Assembly: GCF_000502875.1 (NCBI RefSeq)
Contig: NZ_AYWX01000012.1
Span: 23,862 to 83,603 of the forward strand
Length of the DNA: 59,742 bases
DNA from: Mesorhizobium sp. L2C084A000
GTDB lineage: Bacteria; Pseudomonadota; Alphaproteobacteria; Rhizobiales; Rhizobiaceae
Direction: 5' to 3'
This document shows positions 52,772 through 59,742 of this stretch, in pieces. Below the pieces are notes generated by a model. The model was not told where the DNA came from. It made no database searches and was given only the letters and a program-made list of their open reading frames with translations. The first letter of the stretch is position 1. Every line of letters starts with the position of its first letter. Position numbers and translations under genes: made by a program.

Positions 52772-53539
52772 CTAGGCGAGCGACGTCTCGATCAGCTGAA
52801 CCTCGGCCTCCTGGCAGATCTTGCGCACCGACGGGATGTCGCAACGATCGGTGATGAAGGTGTTGACCTGCGACAGATGGCCGATGCGCACCGGTGCGGT
52901 TCGCTCGAATTTGGTCTGGTCGGAAACTAGGATGACATGCCTTGCATTGGCGATGATCGCCTGCGCCACCTTGACCTCGCGAAAATCGAAATCGAGCAAG
53001 GCGCCGTCATGGTCGATGGCGGATGCACCGATCACCGCGTAGTCGACCTTGAACTGCCTGATGAAGTCGACCGCCGCTTCGCCGACCACACCGCCATCAG
53101 AACCGCGCACAACCCCGCCGGCGATCACCACCTCGATCGAGGGATATATCCGCATCCTATTGGCAACATTGATGTTATTGGTGATGACCATGAGACCGTT
53201 GTGATCGAGCAACGCCTTGCTGACCGACTCTGTCGTGGTGCCGATGTTGATGAACAGCGAGGCATTGTCGGGAATCAGTCTGGCGGCCGCACGGCCGATC
53301 GCCTCCTTTTCGTCGGCGGCGATCTTGCGTCTCGCCTCATACTCCATGTTCTCGATGCCGGAGGGATACAGCGCGCCACCATGGATGCGCGAGAGCAGCC
53401 GCTGGTCGCACAAATCGTTGAGGTCCTTGCGTATGGTCTGCGGCGTCACATTGAAGTGGGCGGCCAGATCATCGACCAGCACGCGGCCATGATCCTTGGC
53501 CATCTGGATAATCTCGGCATGGCGCGGCGACAGATACAT
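52772..53539 (-). CDS. glpR: DeoR-family transcriptional repressor GlpR
   Basis: GlpR represses glycerol genes and responds to glycerol-3-phosphate. The 255-residue protein has an N-terminal DeoR winged helix (MYLSPRHAEIIQMAKDHGRV, NVTPQTIRKDLNDLCDQRLL, RIHGGALYPSG) and a DeoR C-terminal sensor domain (LFINIGTTTESVSKALLDHN, VIAGGVVRGSDGGVVGEAAV, DFREVKVAQAIIANARHVIL). GGGAGG 6 bases before the ATG at 53539 fixes the start. It lies directly upstream of glpD in the same direction. Confidence 0.92.
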   Translation of the reverse strand: MYLSPRHAEIIQMAKDHGRVLVDDLAAHFNVTPQTIRKDLNDLCDQRLLSRIHGGALYPSGIENMEYEARRKIAADEKEAIGRAAARLIPDNASLFINIGTTTESVSKALLDHNGLMVITNNINVANRMRIYPSIEVVIAGGVVRGSDGGVVGEAAVDFIRQFKVDYAVIGASAIDHDGALLDFDFREVKVAQAIIANARHVILVSDQTKFERTAPVRIGHLSQVNTFITDRCDIPSVRKICQEAEVQLIETSLA

Positions 53540-53551
53540 AGGCAACCTCCC

Positions 53552-53587
53552 GTTTTCGTTTTTCTTGTCTATAGTCGAAAACGAAAC
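53552..53587 (-). promoter_or_regulatory. Candidate autoregulatory operator upstream of glpR
   Basis: GTTTTCG (53552-53558) and CGAAAAC (53576-53582) are inverted repeats, the latter followed by GAAAC, surrounding a possible -10 (TATAGA). The TTTCG/CGAAA units match those at the glpD promoter. Confidence 0.5.
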
Positions 53588-53617
53588 CGATGAAAAGGCA
53601 TAAGCCGGCTAACGAAA

Positions 53618-55027
53618 TCAGCGATCCAAGCCACGTGCGATATCAGTAATCACCACAAAAGCCATATCGACATCGGCGGCGGTCGCCTCGAACTGGCCGA
53701 CCTGGAAACGGATTGCTATCAGTCCATCGACTTTCGTCTGCGTCAGGTAGATGCGGCCATCGTCGTTGATCGCATTGACCAGGCGCAGATTGTGCTCGTC
53801 CGCATCGGTTGCGGTCTTGTGTCGGAACGAGAACAACGACAGCATCGGTTCGCTGACGATCTCGAAATCCGGCTCCCTTGCCAGCCGCGCCGCCAACCCT
53901 TCGCTCCACGCGACATGATTGCGGATCATCATGCGCAGGTTTTCCAGACCATGGGCGCGCAGCAGGAACCACAATTTCAGGGCGCGGAAGCGCCTGCCGA
54001 GCGGCACCGACCATTCCGAATAGTTGATGATGCCGTCATGACCGTGCGTCTTCAGATAATCCGGCTTGATGGCCAGCGTCTTCACATGGCTTTCGGGGTC
54101 GCGCAGGAACTGGATCGAGCAGTCGAACTGGGCGCCCAGCCATTTGTGCGGGTTGAAGACGATCGAATCGGCGCCTTCGACGCCTGTCCAGAAATGCCGA
54201 TACTCCGGACAGATCATCGCCGACCCCGCCCATGCGGCATCGACGTGGAGATAGAGCCCATGCCGCCGCGCCACCTCTGCCACCGCGGCGATGTCGTCGG
54301 TGCCGCCGGTGCTGGTGCCACCGACGCAAGCGATGATGCCGGCCGGCAGCATGCCCGCTTCCCGGTCGGCGATGATTGCCGCCTCGAGCGCTGCGGTGTC
54401 CATGGCGCGAAAGCGGCCGCCGACCGGAATGCGCACGAGATTGTCCTCGCCGATGCCTGACACCCAGATCGCCCGGTCGATCGATGTGTGCACCTGATCG
54501 GAGGAATAGATGCGCAGCCGCGCCTGCCCTGCCAGGCCTTGTTTGTTGCCTTGCCACTCGAGTGCCCGCTCGCGCATGGTGAGCACCGCGGCCAGTGTCG
54601 CCGACGAAGCCGAATCCTGGATCACCCCGGAAAACCCTTCGGGCAGACCGAGCGCCTGGCGCATCCAGTCGACGGTGCGCGTTTCGAGTTCGGTCGCTGC
54701 CGGTGACGTTTGCCAGAGCATGCATTGCGCGGCCATCGCCGAAACCAGATATTCCGCCACCACCGAGACCGGCGCCGCATTGGCCGGGAAATAGGCGAAG
54801 AAACGCGGATGCTGCCAATGTGTCATTCCAGGCAGAATCTTCTCTTCGAAGTCGGCGAAGATCCGGTCCATCGGTTCGGCGTCTTCGGGCGGCGACGCCT
54901 CTATGCCTCGGAAAATGTCGCCAGGCTCGACCAGCGGCCGCACCGGCCGCTCGCGCAGCGTATTGCGGTAGTCGGCGCCCCAGTCGGCGGCGCGCCGCGA
55001 CCATTGCCGGAAATCATCGTTGTTCAT
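53618..55027 (-). CDS. PLP-dependent group II amino-acid decarboxylase
   Basis: This 469-residue enzyme is of the aromatic-L-amino-acid/tyrosine decarboxylase type. It begins MNNDDFRQWSRRAADWGADY. Family motifs are MTHWQHPRFFAYFPANAAPV, IQDSASSATLAAVLTMRERA, VDAAWAGSAMICPEYRHFW and FNPHKWLGAQFDCS, in which the Lys binds PLP. Substrates could be tryptophan, tyrosine, phenylalanine or DOPA. They cannot be told apart by eye. GGGAGG upstream of ATG 55027 sets the start. It lies about 100 bp downstream of the Anbu gene and may share its transcript. Confidence 0.9.
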   Translation of the reverse strand: MNNDDFRQWSRRAADWGADYRNTLRERPVRPLVEPGDIFRGIEASPPEDAEPMDRIFADFEEKILPGMTHWQHPRFFAYFPANAAPVSVVAEYLVSAMAAQCMLWQTSPAATELETRTVDWMRQALGLPEGFSGVIQDSASSATLAAVLTMRERALEWQGNKQGLAGQARLRIYSSDQVHTSIDRAIWVSGIGEDNLVRIPVGGRFRAMDTAALEAAIIADREAGMLPAGIIACVGGTSTGGTDDIAAVAEVARRHGLYLHVDAAWAGSAMICPEYRHFWTGVEGADSIVFNPHKWLGAQFDCSIQFLRDPESHVKTLAIKPDYLKTHGHDGIINYSEWSVPLGRRFRALKLWFLLRAHGLENLRMMIRNHVAWSEGLAARLAREPDFEIVSEPMLSLFSFRHKTATDADEHNLRLVNAINDDGRIYLTQTKVDGLIAIRFQVGQFEATAADVDMAFVVITDIARGLDR

Positions 55028-55128
55028 CCTGTCCTCCCGACATGATCCATCGCTACCATCCATCGCGGCTGGTCTCTTTATTAATTAACGCGTGAAATAT
55101 ATGCAACCAGCAACGGATGCCGCACGCC

Positions 55129-55860
55129 TCAGCCGGGGAAATCCGGCAGGCTGGCAAAGGCCGTCTTCAGCGCATTCGACCAGCCGTCGGAGATCGTGCG
55201 GTAGTACTGGTCATCCTGGCCGATCCGCTTCTTCAATCCGACCTTGAAGGCGTCCTTCTCCAGGAAGAGCAGGTCGAGCGGCAAGCCGACGGACAGGTTC
55301 GACTTCAACGTCGAATCGAACGACACCAAAAGCAGCTTCACCGTCTCGGCCAGGCTCATCGTCCTTTCGTAGGCGCGGATGATGATCGGCTTGCCGTATT
55401 TGGTCTCGCCGATCTGGAAAAACGGCGTGTCATCGGTCGATTCGATGAAATTGCCTTCGGGATAGATCATGAACAGGCGCGGCTCGCTGCCCTTGATCTG
55501 ACCGCCGAGGATGAAGGACGCATTGAAATAGGAATCCGCCTTTTCGCCAGCGGGTGACGAATTGGCGATGACCTCCTTGACCGTGTCGCCAACAATGCGG
55601 ACCGTTTGGTACATCGACGGCGTTTCGAGCACCGTAGAATGCCTTTCGGAGATCGCCTTGGTGCGCTCGTCGAGCAGGCTGACCACGGCCTGCGTCGTCG
55701 CCAGATTGCCCGCCGACATCAAAACGATGACACGCTCGCCCGGCTCTTCCCAGACATGCATCTTGCGAAAGGTGGAGATGGAATCCATGCCTGCATTGGT
55801 GCGCGTGTCCGACATGAACACGAGCCCGCGGTCGATCTTCAGGCCAACGCAATAGGTCAT
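55129..55860 (-). CDS. Proteasome-like peptidase Anbu
   Basis: Anbu (ancestral beta subunit) is a bacterial Ntn-hydrolase homologue of proteasome beta subunits that forms open rings. The 243 residues start MTYCVGLKIDRGLVFMSDTR, leaving Thr2 as the N-terminal nucleophile after Met removal. GMDSISTFRKMHVWEEPGER supplies the Lys region, and VIVLMSAGNLATTQAVVSLL follows as in the family. It is the last gene of the ATP-grasp/alpha-E/transglutaminase/Anbu operon, a recurrent association. Substrate unknown. Confidence 0.92.
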   Translation of the reverse strand: MTYCVGLKIDRGLVFMSDTRTNAGMDSISTFRKMHVWEEPGERVIVLMSAGNLATTQAVVSLLDERTKAISERHSTVLETPSMYQTVRIVGDTVKEVIANSSPAGEKADSYFNASFILGGQIKGSEPRLFMIYPEGNFIESTDDTPFFQIGETKYGKPIIIRAYERTMSLAETVKLLLVSFDSTLKSNLSVGLPLDLLFLEKDAFKVGLKKRIGQDDQYYRTISDGWSNALKTAFASLPDFPG

Positions 55861-55875
55861 GGAATCTCTTCTAGA

Positions 55876-55919
55876 GCAATTCCAGGAAAAGTGTGAAGCG
55901 GTTTTCCGTGCGGAATTGC
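55876..55919. repeat. Palindromic intergenic repeat upstream of the Anbu gene
   Basis: Outer arms GCAATTCC/GGAATTGC and inner arms GGAAAA/TTTTCC surround GTGTGAAGCGG, giving a nested hairpin. The sequence closely resembles a widespread Rhizobiales intergenic palindrome. It occupies the 132-bp gap between the transglutaminase and Anbu genes. Confidence 0.65.
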
Positions 55920-55992
55920 GTTAAAACAAGGGGATAGAGCGGTTCGGCGTTCCTTGAAACGATGAATCGCTCGGCAGCAATCGTGCGGAGGA

Positions 55993-56787
55993 TTACTGCT
56001 CCACCGTGACGGTGACCGCAAGCCGTTCTTCCGCCTGTCCCAGCCGAATTCCCGACACCGGCGTGGCGTCGCGGTAATCGCGGCCCGTTGCCACCTTTAC
56101 ATAACGCTCGTCGGGTGAAATGCCATTGGCGGCATCAAAGGCAACCCAGCCGAGACCCGAGACATGCGCTTCGGCCCAGGCATGGCTGGCCGCCTGCTCG
56201 ACCGTGGCATCCAGCATCAGATAGCCGCTGACATAGCGAGCTGGAAAGCCCATGGCGCGGGCGGCGGCGGCAAAGATATGGGTATGATCCTGGCAGACCC
56301 CGGTCTTGAGCGCCAAGGCTTCCTCCGCCGGCGTCGTCGCGTTGGTGGTGCCGGGCGTGTAGGCGACGCGTTCGCCGATGATGGCCATCAGCCGGTGCAG
56401 CCTTTCAATGTCGCTGCCCTTGCCGACCGACGCGGCGAGATCGCGAACACCGCTGCCGATCGTCGTCAATGGTGTCTCATGGCTGTACAGCCAGAGCGGC
56501 GTAAAGCCCTGGTGTGGTCCCGAGACACCCGCGGTGTCGCGCGTCACCACTTCGCCTGATGCTTCCACAGTGATGAAGTCGCGCTCGCCCTCGACGCTCA
56601 ACAGCCTTGTGTCGTTGCCGAAATGGTCGACGAAGCGGACCTCTTCGCGCGCGCCTTCGATCGCCAGAGCCCAGGACAGAACAGTCTGCGTCGATCCGCT
56701 GACCGGAAGCAACCGCAGCCGCTGCAACAGATAGTGCACCGGCGCATCGTAGCGGTATTCGGTCCGATGGGTGATCTTCAGCCGCAT
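55993..56787 (-). CDS. Transglutaminase-like protease-fold protein
   Basis: This 264-residue protein starts at ATG 56787 (MRLKITHRTEYRYDAPVHYL). It has a bacterial transglutaminase N-terminal beta domain (about 1-85) and a transglutaminase core with the Cys-His-Asp triad in KTGVCQDHTHIFAAAA (Cys), ASHAWAEAHVSG (His) and WVAFDAANG (Asp). Such enzymes cleave or form isopeptide or peptide bonds. It lies between the alpha-E and Anbu genes. The open frame extends upstream to 56949 across a repeat and is not supported there. Confidence 0.92.
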   Translation of the reverse strand: MRLKITHRTEYRYDAPVHYLLQRLRLLPVSGSTQTVLSWALAIEGAREEVRFVDHFGNDTRLLSVEGERDFITVEASGEVVTRDTAGVSGPHQGFTPLWLYSHETPLTTIGSGVRDLAASVGKGSDIERLHRLMAIIGERVAYTPGTTNATTPAEEALALKTGVCQDHTHIFAAAARAMGFPARYVSGYLMLDATVEQAASHAWAEAHVSGLGWVAFDAANGISPDERYVKVATGRDYRDATPVSGIRLGQAEERLAVTVTVEQ

Positions 56788-56804
56788 GCTTCTATTCCGT
56801 TTGT

Positions 56805-56874
56805 GAGCACGATCTCCGGACAAACGGTTTCCATTTGTCTGAGAAAACCGGCTCCACCTTTCGGGACCATGCTC
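56805..56874 (-). repeat. Palindromic repeat between the alpha-E and transglutaminase genes
   Basis: On the minus-strand RNA, GAGCAUGGUC pairs with GAUCGUGCUC over 10 positions using two G-U pairs that would be mismatches on the other strand. Inner stems CGGTTT/AAACCG and GACAAA/TTTGTC follow. It is a member of the dispersed Rhizobiales palindrome family by resemblance. It also overlaps the 3' end of the alpha-E gene by 2 bases. Confidence 0.6.
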
Positions 56875-57814
56875 AATTGAACCGATAATCTTGTGCGATC
56901 TCTTCGCCCAGCTTGGTGTTGTCGCGAATGAAATTGGCCAGGAATTCATGCAGGCCGGCGTCGAATATGCCCTTGATCGACCCGGCTCTCAGCATTGTCT
57001 GCGTCTTCTCGGCCGTTGCGTGGCAGGCATGGCGTTCGCCGTAATCGTCGCCGAGGAATTTCAGATGCTCCGACAGGAAGCGATAGCAGAACATCAGCGA
57101 GCGCGGCATACGAACGTTGAGGATCAGATAATCGGCAATGTTGGTCGGCTTGTAATCGGCATCGTAGACCCAGCGATAGGAGCGATGCGCCGAGACCGAA
57201 CGCAGGATCGATTCCCACTGATAATTGTCGAGCGTCGAGCCGACCCAGGAGATCGACGGCAGCAGCACATAATATTTCACGTCGAGGATGCGCGCCGTGT
57301 TGTCCGCGCGCTCGACATAAGTGCCGAGCTGCGAGAAGTCGAAGATCTCGTTGCGCAGCATGGTGCCGTAGAATGAGCCGCGGATCAGCGCCGTCTCGCG
57401 CTTGATGGCGTCGAGCACGCTGGGCAGGTCGCGCTCGTCGATCGGCCTGGCCAGCATCCGCTTCAGCGACATCCAGGCTTCGTTGATGCTTTCCCAGGTT
57501 TCGCGCGTCAGCGCGGTACGCACCATGCGGGCATTGTTGCGGGCCGTCTCGATCGACGCCATCGTGCTCGACGGGTTCGACGTGTCGCGCAACAGGAAGT
57601 CGGCGACATTGGCGGCGGTATAGTCAGAATATTTCTGGCTGAAGGTGACGTCGGAACCGGCGCTGAGCAGCACCGAACTCCACTCTTCCGAGGCGCTCTG
57701 CGTGCGGGTCAGCGCCATGCGCAGGCCGGCATCGACCAAGCGCGCCATGTTTTCCGCCCGCTCGATATAGCGGTTCATCCAATAGAGCCCGTTGGCGGTG
57801 CGGCCTAAAAGCAT
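56873..57814 (-). CDS. Alpha-E domain-containing protein (DUF403)
   Basis: This 313-residue all-helical protein starts MLLGRTANGLYWMNRYIERA, the alpha-E signature (ENMARLVDAGL, NNARMVRTALTRETWESINE, GTYVERADNTARILDVKYYV). Alpha-E proteins accompany circularly permuted ATP-grasp enzymes and are thought to assist ligation of peptides. No catalytic residues are known. It lies downstream of the ATP-grasp gene after a 163-bp gap that holds a heptad-repeat hairpin. Confidence 0.93.
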   Translation of the reverse strand: MLLGRTANGLYWMNRYIERAENMARLVDAGLRMALTRTQSASEEWSSVLLSAGSDVTFSQKYSDYTAANVADFLLRDTSNPSSTMASIETARNNARMVRTALTRETWESINEAWMSLKRMLARPIDERDLPSVLDAIKRETALIRGSFYGTMLRNEIFDFSQLGTYVERADNTARILDVKYYVLLPSISWVGSTLDNYQWESILRSVSAHRSYRWVYDADYKPTNIADYLILNVRMPRSLMFCYRFLSEHLKFLGDDYGERHACHATAEKTQTMLRAGSIKGIFDAGLHEFLANFIRDNTKLGEEIAQDYRFN

Positions 57815-57834
57815 TGAATTGGCCCCTCGGGCTA

Positions 57835-57976
57835 GTGAGTAGGGAATAGGCAGTAGGGAATAGTAAGAGTTTGAATCTCAATGGAATATGGCATTTCCCT
57901 GTCCTCTGCTTCCACTACTGCCTACTGCCTGCTGCCTGCTGCCTGCTGCCTACTGCCTAATTCCTTACTCACTCAC
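57835..57976 (-). repeat. Heptanucleotide tandem repeats forming a long hairpin
   Basis: Read on the minus strand, the right part has six consecutive heptads: GGCAGTA, three GGCAGCA and two more GGCAGTA. On the plus strand the left part reads GTGAGTA, GGGAATA, GGCAGTA, GGGAATA, also heptads. The flanking parts (57835-57857 and 57949-57972) are complementary over about 23 bp with one mismatch and one indel. The unit fills the ATP-grasp/alpha-E junction. Confidence 0.8.
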
Positions 57977-57977
57977 T

Positions 57978-59396
57978 TCAATCATCCAGCACCCACGTAT
58001 CCTTCGTCCCGCCGCCCTGCGAGGAATTGACCACCAGCGAGCCTTCCTTCAGCGCGACGCGGGTCAGCCCGCCGGGCACGATCTGGATGCGGTCGGAGAC
58101 CAGCACATAAGGCCTGAGATCGACATGGCGCGGCGCCAACCCCTTTTCCGTCAGGATCGGGCATGTCGACAGCGCGAGCGTCGGCTGGGCGATGTAATTC
58201 GAAGGTTTTGCCTGGAGTTTCTTGGCAAACGTCTCGCATTCCTTCTTGGTTGCTGCCGGCCCAACCAGCATGCCGTAGCCGCCGGAACCGTGCACTTCCT
58301 TGATCACCAGTTCGTCGATGTGTTCGAGCACGTATTTCAGACTGTCGGGCTCCGAGCAGCGCCAGGTTGGGATGTTGCCCAGGATCGCCTTGCGGCCGGT
58401 GTAGAATTCGATGATCTCGGGCATGTAGGAATAGATCGCCTTGTCGTCGGCGATGCCGGTGCCCGGCGCGTTGGCGATGGTGATGTTGCCGGCCCGATAG
58501 ACATCCATGATGCCGGGTATGCCAAGTGCGGAGTCCGGCCGGAAGGTCAGCGGGTCGAGGAAGGAATCATCGACGCGGCGGTAAAGCACATCGATCTGCT
58601 TGTAGCCTTCGGTCGTGCGCATCGCGACATGCCCGTCGACGACCCGCAGATCCTGGCCTTCGACCAGTTGCACGCCCATCTGGTCGGCGAGGAAGGCGTG
58701 TTCGAAATAGGCGGAGTTGAAACTGCCGGGCGTCAGCACCGCAATGGTCGGCGCACCCTTTGTGCTTTGCGGCCGCACCGCCGCCAGCGACTGGCGCAGA
58801 AGCTGAGGGTAGTTTTCCACCGGCCGCACCTTGATCTTCTGGAACAGCTCGGGGAACAGCTGCATCATCGTCTCGCGGTTCTCCAGCATGTAGGAGACGC
58901 CCGACGGCGTGCGCGCATTGTCCTCCAGCACGTAGAATTCGTCCTCCGAGATGCGGACGATGTCGACGCCGATGATGTGGGTATAGACGCCGGCCGGCGG
59001 CCTGACCCCGATCATCTCCGGCAGGAAGGCCTCGTTCCTGGCGATCAATTCCCTGGGGACGCGCCCTGCGCGCAGGATTTCCTGGCGATGGTAGATGTCG
59101 TCGAGGAAGGCGTTCAGCGCCTGCACGCGCTGCTCTATGCCCTGCGTGAGGCGCCGCCATTCATTGCCTGAAATGATGCGGGGAACGATGTCGAACGGGA
59201 TCAGCCGCTCGGAGGCTTCCTGCTCGCCATAGACGGCGAAGGTGATACCGGTCTTGCGGAAGACGCGTTCGGCGTCCTGCATCTTCTCGGTCAACCTGGC
59301 TGGGTCCTGCTCCTTCAGCCAGCGATCATAAGCCGAATACGGTCTTCTCAATCCGGAGACTTCCGGAAGCATTTCATCGAACGCTGCCAATCGCAT
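57978..59396 (-). CDS. Circularly permuted type-2 ATP-grasp protein
   Basis: This 472-residue protein starts at ATG 59396 (AGGGGAG just upstream: MRLAAFDEMLPEVSGLRRPY). It is a member of the circularly permuted ATP-grasp (DUF404/DUF407) family, predicted amide or peptide ligases. Landmarks are FAVYGEQEASERLIPFDIVP, YVLEDNARTPSGVSYMLENR, VLTPGSFNSAYFEHAFLADQ, GTGIADDKAIYSYMPEIIEF, VIKEVHGSGGYGMLVGP and LRPYVLVSDRIQIVPGGLTR. It ends SSQGGGTKDTWVLDD. First gene of the Anbu operon. Substrate unknown. Confidence 0.93.
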   Translation of the reverse strand: MRLAAFDEMLPEVSGLRRPYSAYDRWLKEQDPARLTEKMQDAERVFRKTGITFAVYGEQEASERLIPFDIVPRIISGNEWRRLTQGIEQRVQALNAFLDDIYHRQEILRAGRVPRELIARNEAFLPEMIGVRPPAGVYTHIIGVDIVRISEDEFYVLEDNARTPSGVSYMLENRETMMQLFPELFQKIKVRPVENYPQLLRQSLAAVRPQSTKGAPTIAVLTPGSFNSAYFEHAFLADQMGVQLVEGQDLRVVDGHVAMRTTEGYKQIDVLYRRVDDSFLDPLTFRPDSALGIPGIMDVYRAGNITIANAPGTGIADDKAIYSYMPEIIEFYTGRKAILGNIPTWRCSEPDSLKYVLEHIDELVIKEVHGSGGYGMLVGPAATKKECETFAKKLQAKPSNYIAQPTLALSTCPILTEKGLAPRHVDLRPYVLVSDRIQIVPGGLTRVALKEGSLVVNSSQGGGTKDTWVLDD

Positions 59397-59561
59397 ACTC
59401 CCCTGTGACGCCATTTCACTGGCGTCGCCGGAGAAAATCAAGCGCAATCGGTGATTTGGGAGATACGGGCGATCAGTATGTTGCGCCTGCCTAAAATTGA
59501 GGCAGTCGAAATATGACCCTGGTCAGCCTTTGCCTCGTGCCCGGGCAAATGCGTTTGCCAG

Positions 59562-59742
59562 CTAGAAAGCGCGGAACGTGACGACGGTGAACGTGTCCTT
59601 GATGCCGGGGAGAATCTGCACCTTCTCATTGACGAAATGGCCGACGTCTTCCTCATCGTCGACGTAGAATTTGGCGAGCAGATCGTAATTGCCGGCGGTG
59701 GAGTAGATTTCCGAGGCGATCTCGGCATCGGCAAGCGCGCTG
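59562..59742 (-). CDS. Lrp/AsnC-family regulator, C-terminal part (rest beyond window)
   Basis: The last 59 residues are visible, ending at a TAG (59562-59564). EIASEIYSTAGNYDLLAKFY, VDDEEDVGHFVNEKVQILPG and IKDTFTVVTFRAF form the RAM (ligand-binding) beta-alpha-beta domain of Lrp/AsnC regulators. The DNA-binding part lies past the window end. It is transcribed toward the ATP-grasp gene across a 165-bp gap that includes a GGCAAA-N4-TTTGCC stem. Confidence 0.75.
   Translation of the reverse strand, partial: SALADAEIASEIYSTAGNYDLLAKFYVDDEEDVGHFVNEKVQILPGIKDTFTVVTFRAF

Noticed and set aside
57835..57976. The heptad repeat region considered as an intrinsic terminator of the ATP-grasp gene
   Set aside because: There is no T-run after the stem and the loop is about 90 bases long, so classical termination is unlikely. 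It is kept as a repeat element.
59438..59734. A 98-codon frame at the window end
   Set aside because: It is out of frame with the clear Lrp/AsnC ligand-binding domain on the same strand and contains no recognisable motif.

Overview
The window is about 60 kb of GC-rich chromosome from an alphaproteobacterium of the order Rhizobiales, most likely Mesorhizobium or a close relative. That placement is an inference. It rests on the translation/envelope gene order rpsB-tsf-pyrH-frr-uppS-cdsA-rseP-bamA, a glpD-glpSTPQV-glpK glycerol operon, EipB (DUF1849), a BA14K-type protein, DUF6105 and the gatC-acetyltransferase-gatA arrangement. Most of the window is well-packed core chromosome, and no gap between genes exceeds 300 bases.

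Layout: (1) 1-10.9 kb, minus strand: the rpsB-to-bamA supercluster (translation, UMP kinase, undecaprenyl and phospholipid precursors, site-2 protease, outer-membrane assembly). It is split between tsf and pyrH by a 2.9-kb accessory cassette of an aldo/keto reductase, a secreted SnoaL-like protein and a divergent LysR regulator. (2) 10.9-16.6 kb: DUF4031 protein, a PlsC-like acyltransferase, EipB, RidA, a glycerophosphodiesterase, a GNAT/FemAB-like protein and a HIT protein. (3) 16.6-19.7 kb: a damaged patch. A PAP2 phosphatase has lost its 5' end through an apparent frameshift, a chloramphenicol-phosphotransferase-like gene is frameshifted, and a complete IS3-family (IS150-group) element sits in the loop of the old clpA terminator. 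(4) 19.7-37 kb: clpA-clpS, a phasin with an operator inside its promoter, a penicillin-binding D,D-carboxypeptidase with a SPOR domain, a VWA/J-domain pair, L-serine dehydratase, gatC-GNAT-gatA, a UPF0173 hydrolase, RuvX, small Rhizobiales membrane proteins and an AidB-like acyl-CoA dehydrogenase. (5) 37-42 kb, plus strand: pyrB with a dihydroorotase homologue lacking catalytic residues, then plsY, dprA, a nucleoside deaminase and tRNA-Lys. (6) 42-53.5 kb: BA14K and DUF6882 proteins, then the glycerol regulon on the minus strand: glpR, glpD, glpS, glpT, glpP, glpQ, a DUF2160 membrane protein, glpV and glpK. (7) 53.6-59.7 kb: a PLP-dependent decarboxylase, then a four-gene operon of circularly permuted ATP-grasp protein, alpha-E protein, transglutaminase-like protein and the proteasome-like peptidase Anbu. 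The window ends in an Lrp/AsnC regulator.

The least understood system is the Anbu operon. Its parts suggest an ATP-driven peptide or amide ligase coupled to a transglutaminase fold and a self-compartmentalised peptidase. Each of its three gene junctions carries a different palindromic or tandem repeat, including a striking heptanucleotide repeat hairpin. Other points of interest: a GlpS/GlpT ATPase pair whose sequence motifs predict one consensus and one degenerate ATP site, an rpsB leader with two competing pairings, stem-loops bracketing the glycerol-binding-protein gene, and the IS insertion into a terminator loop.
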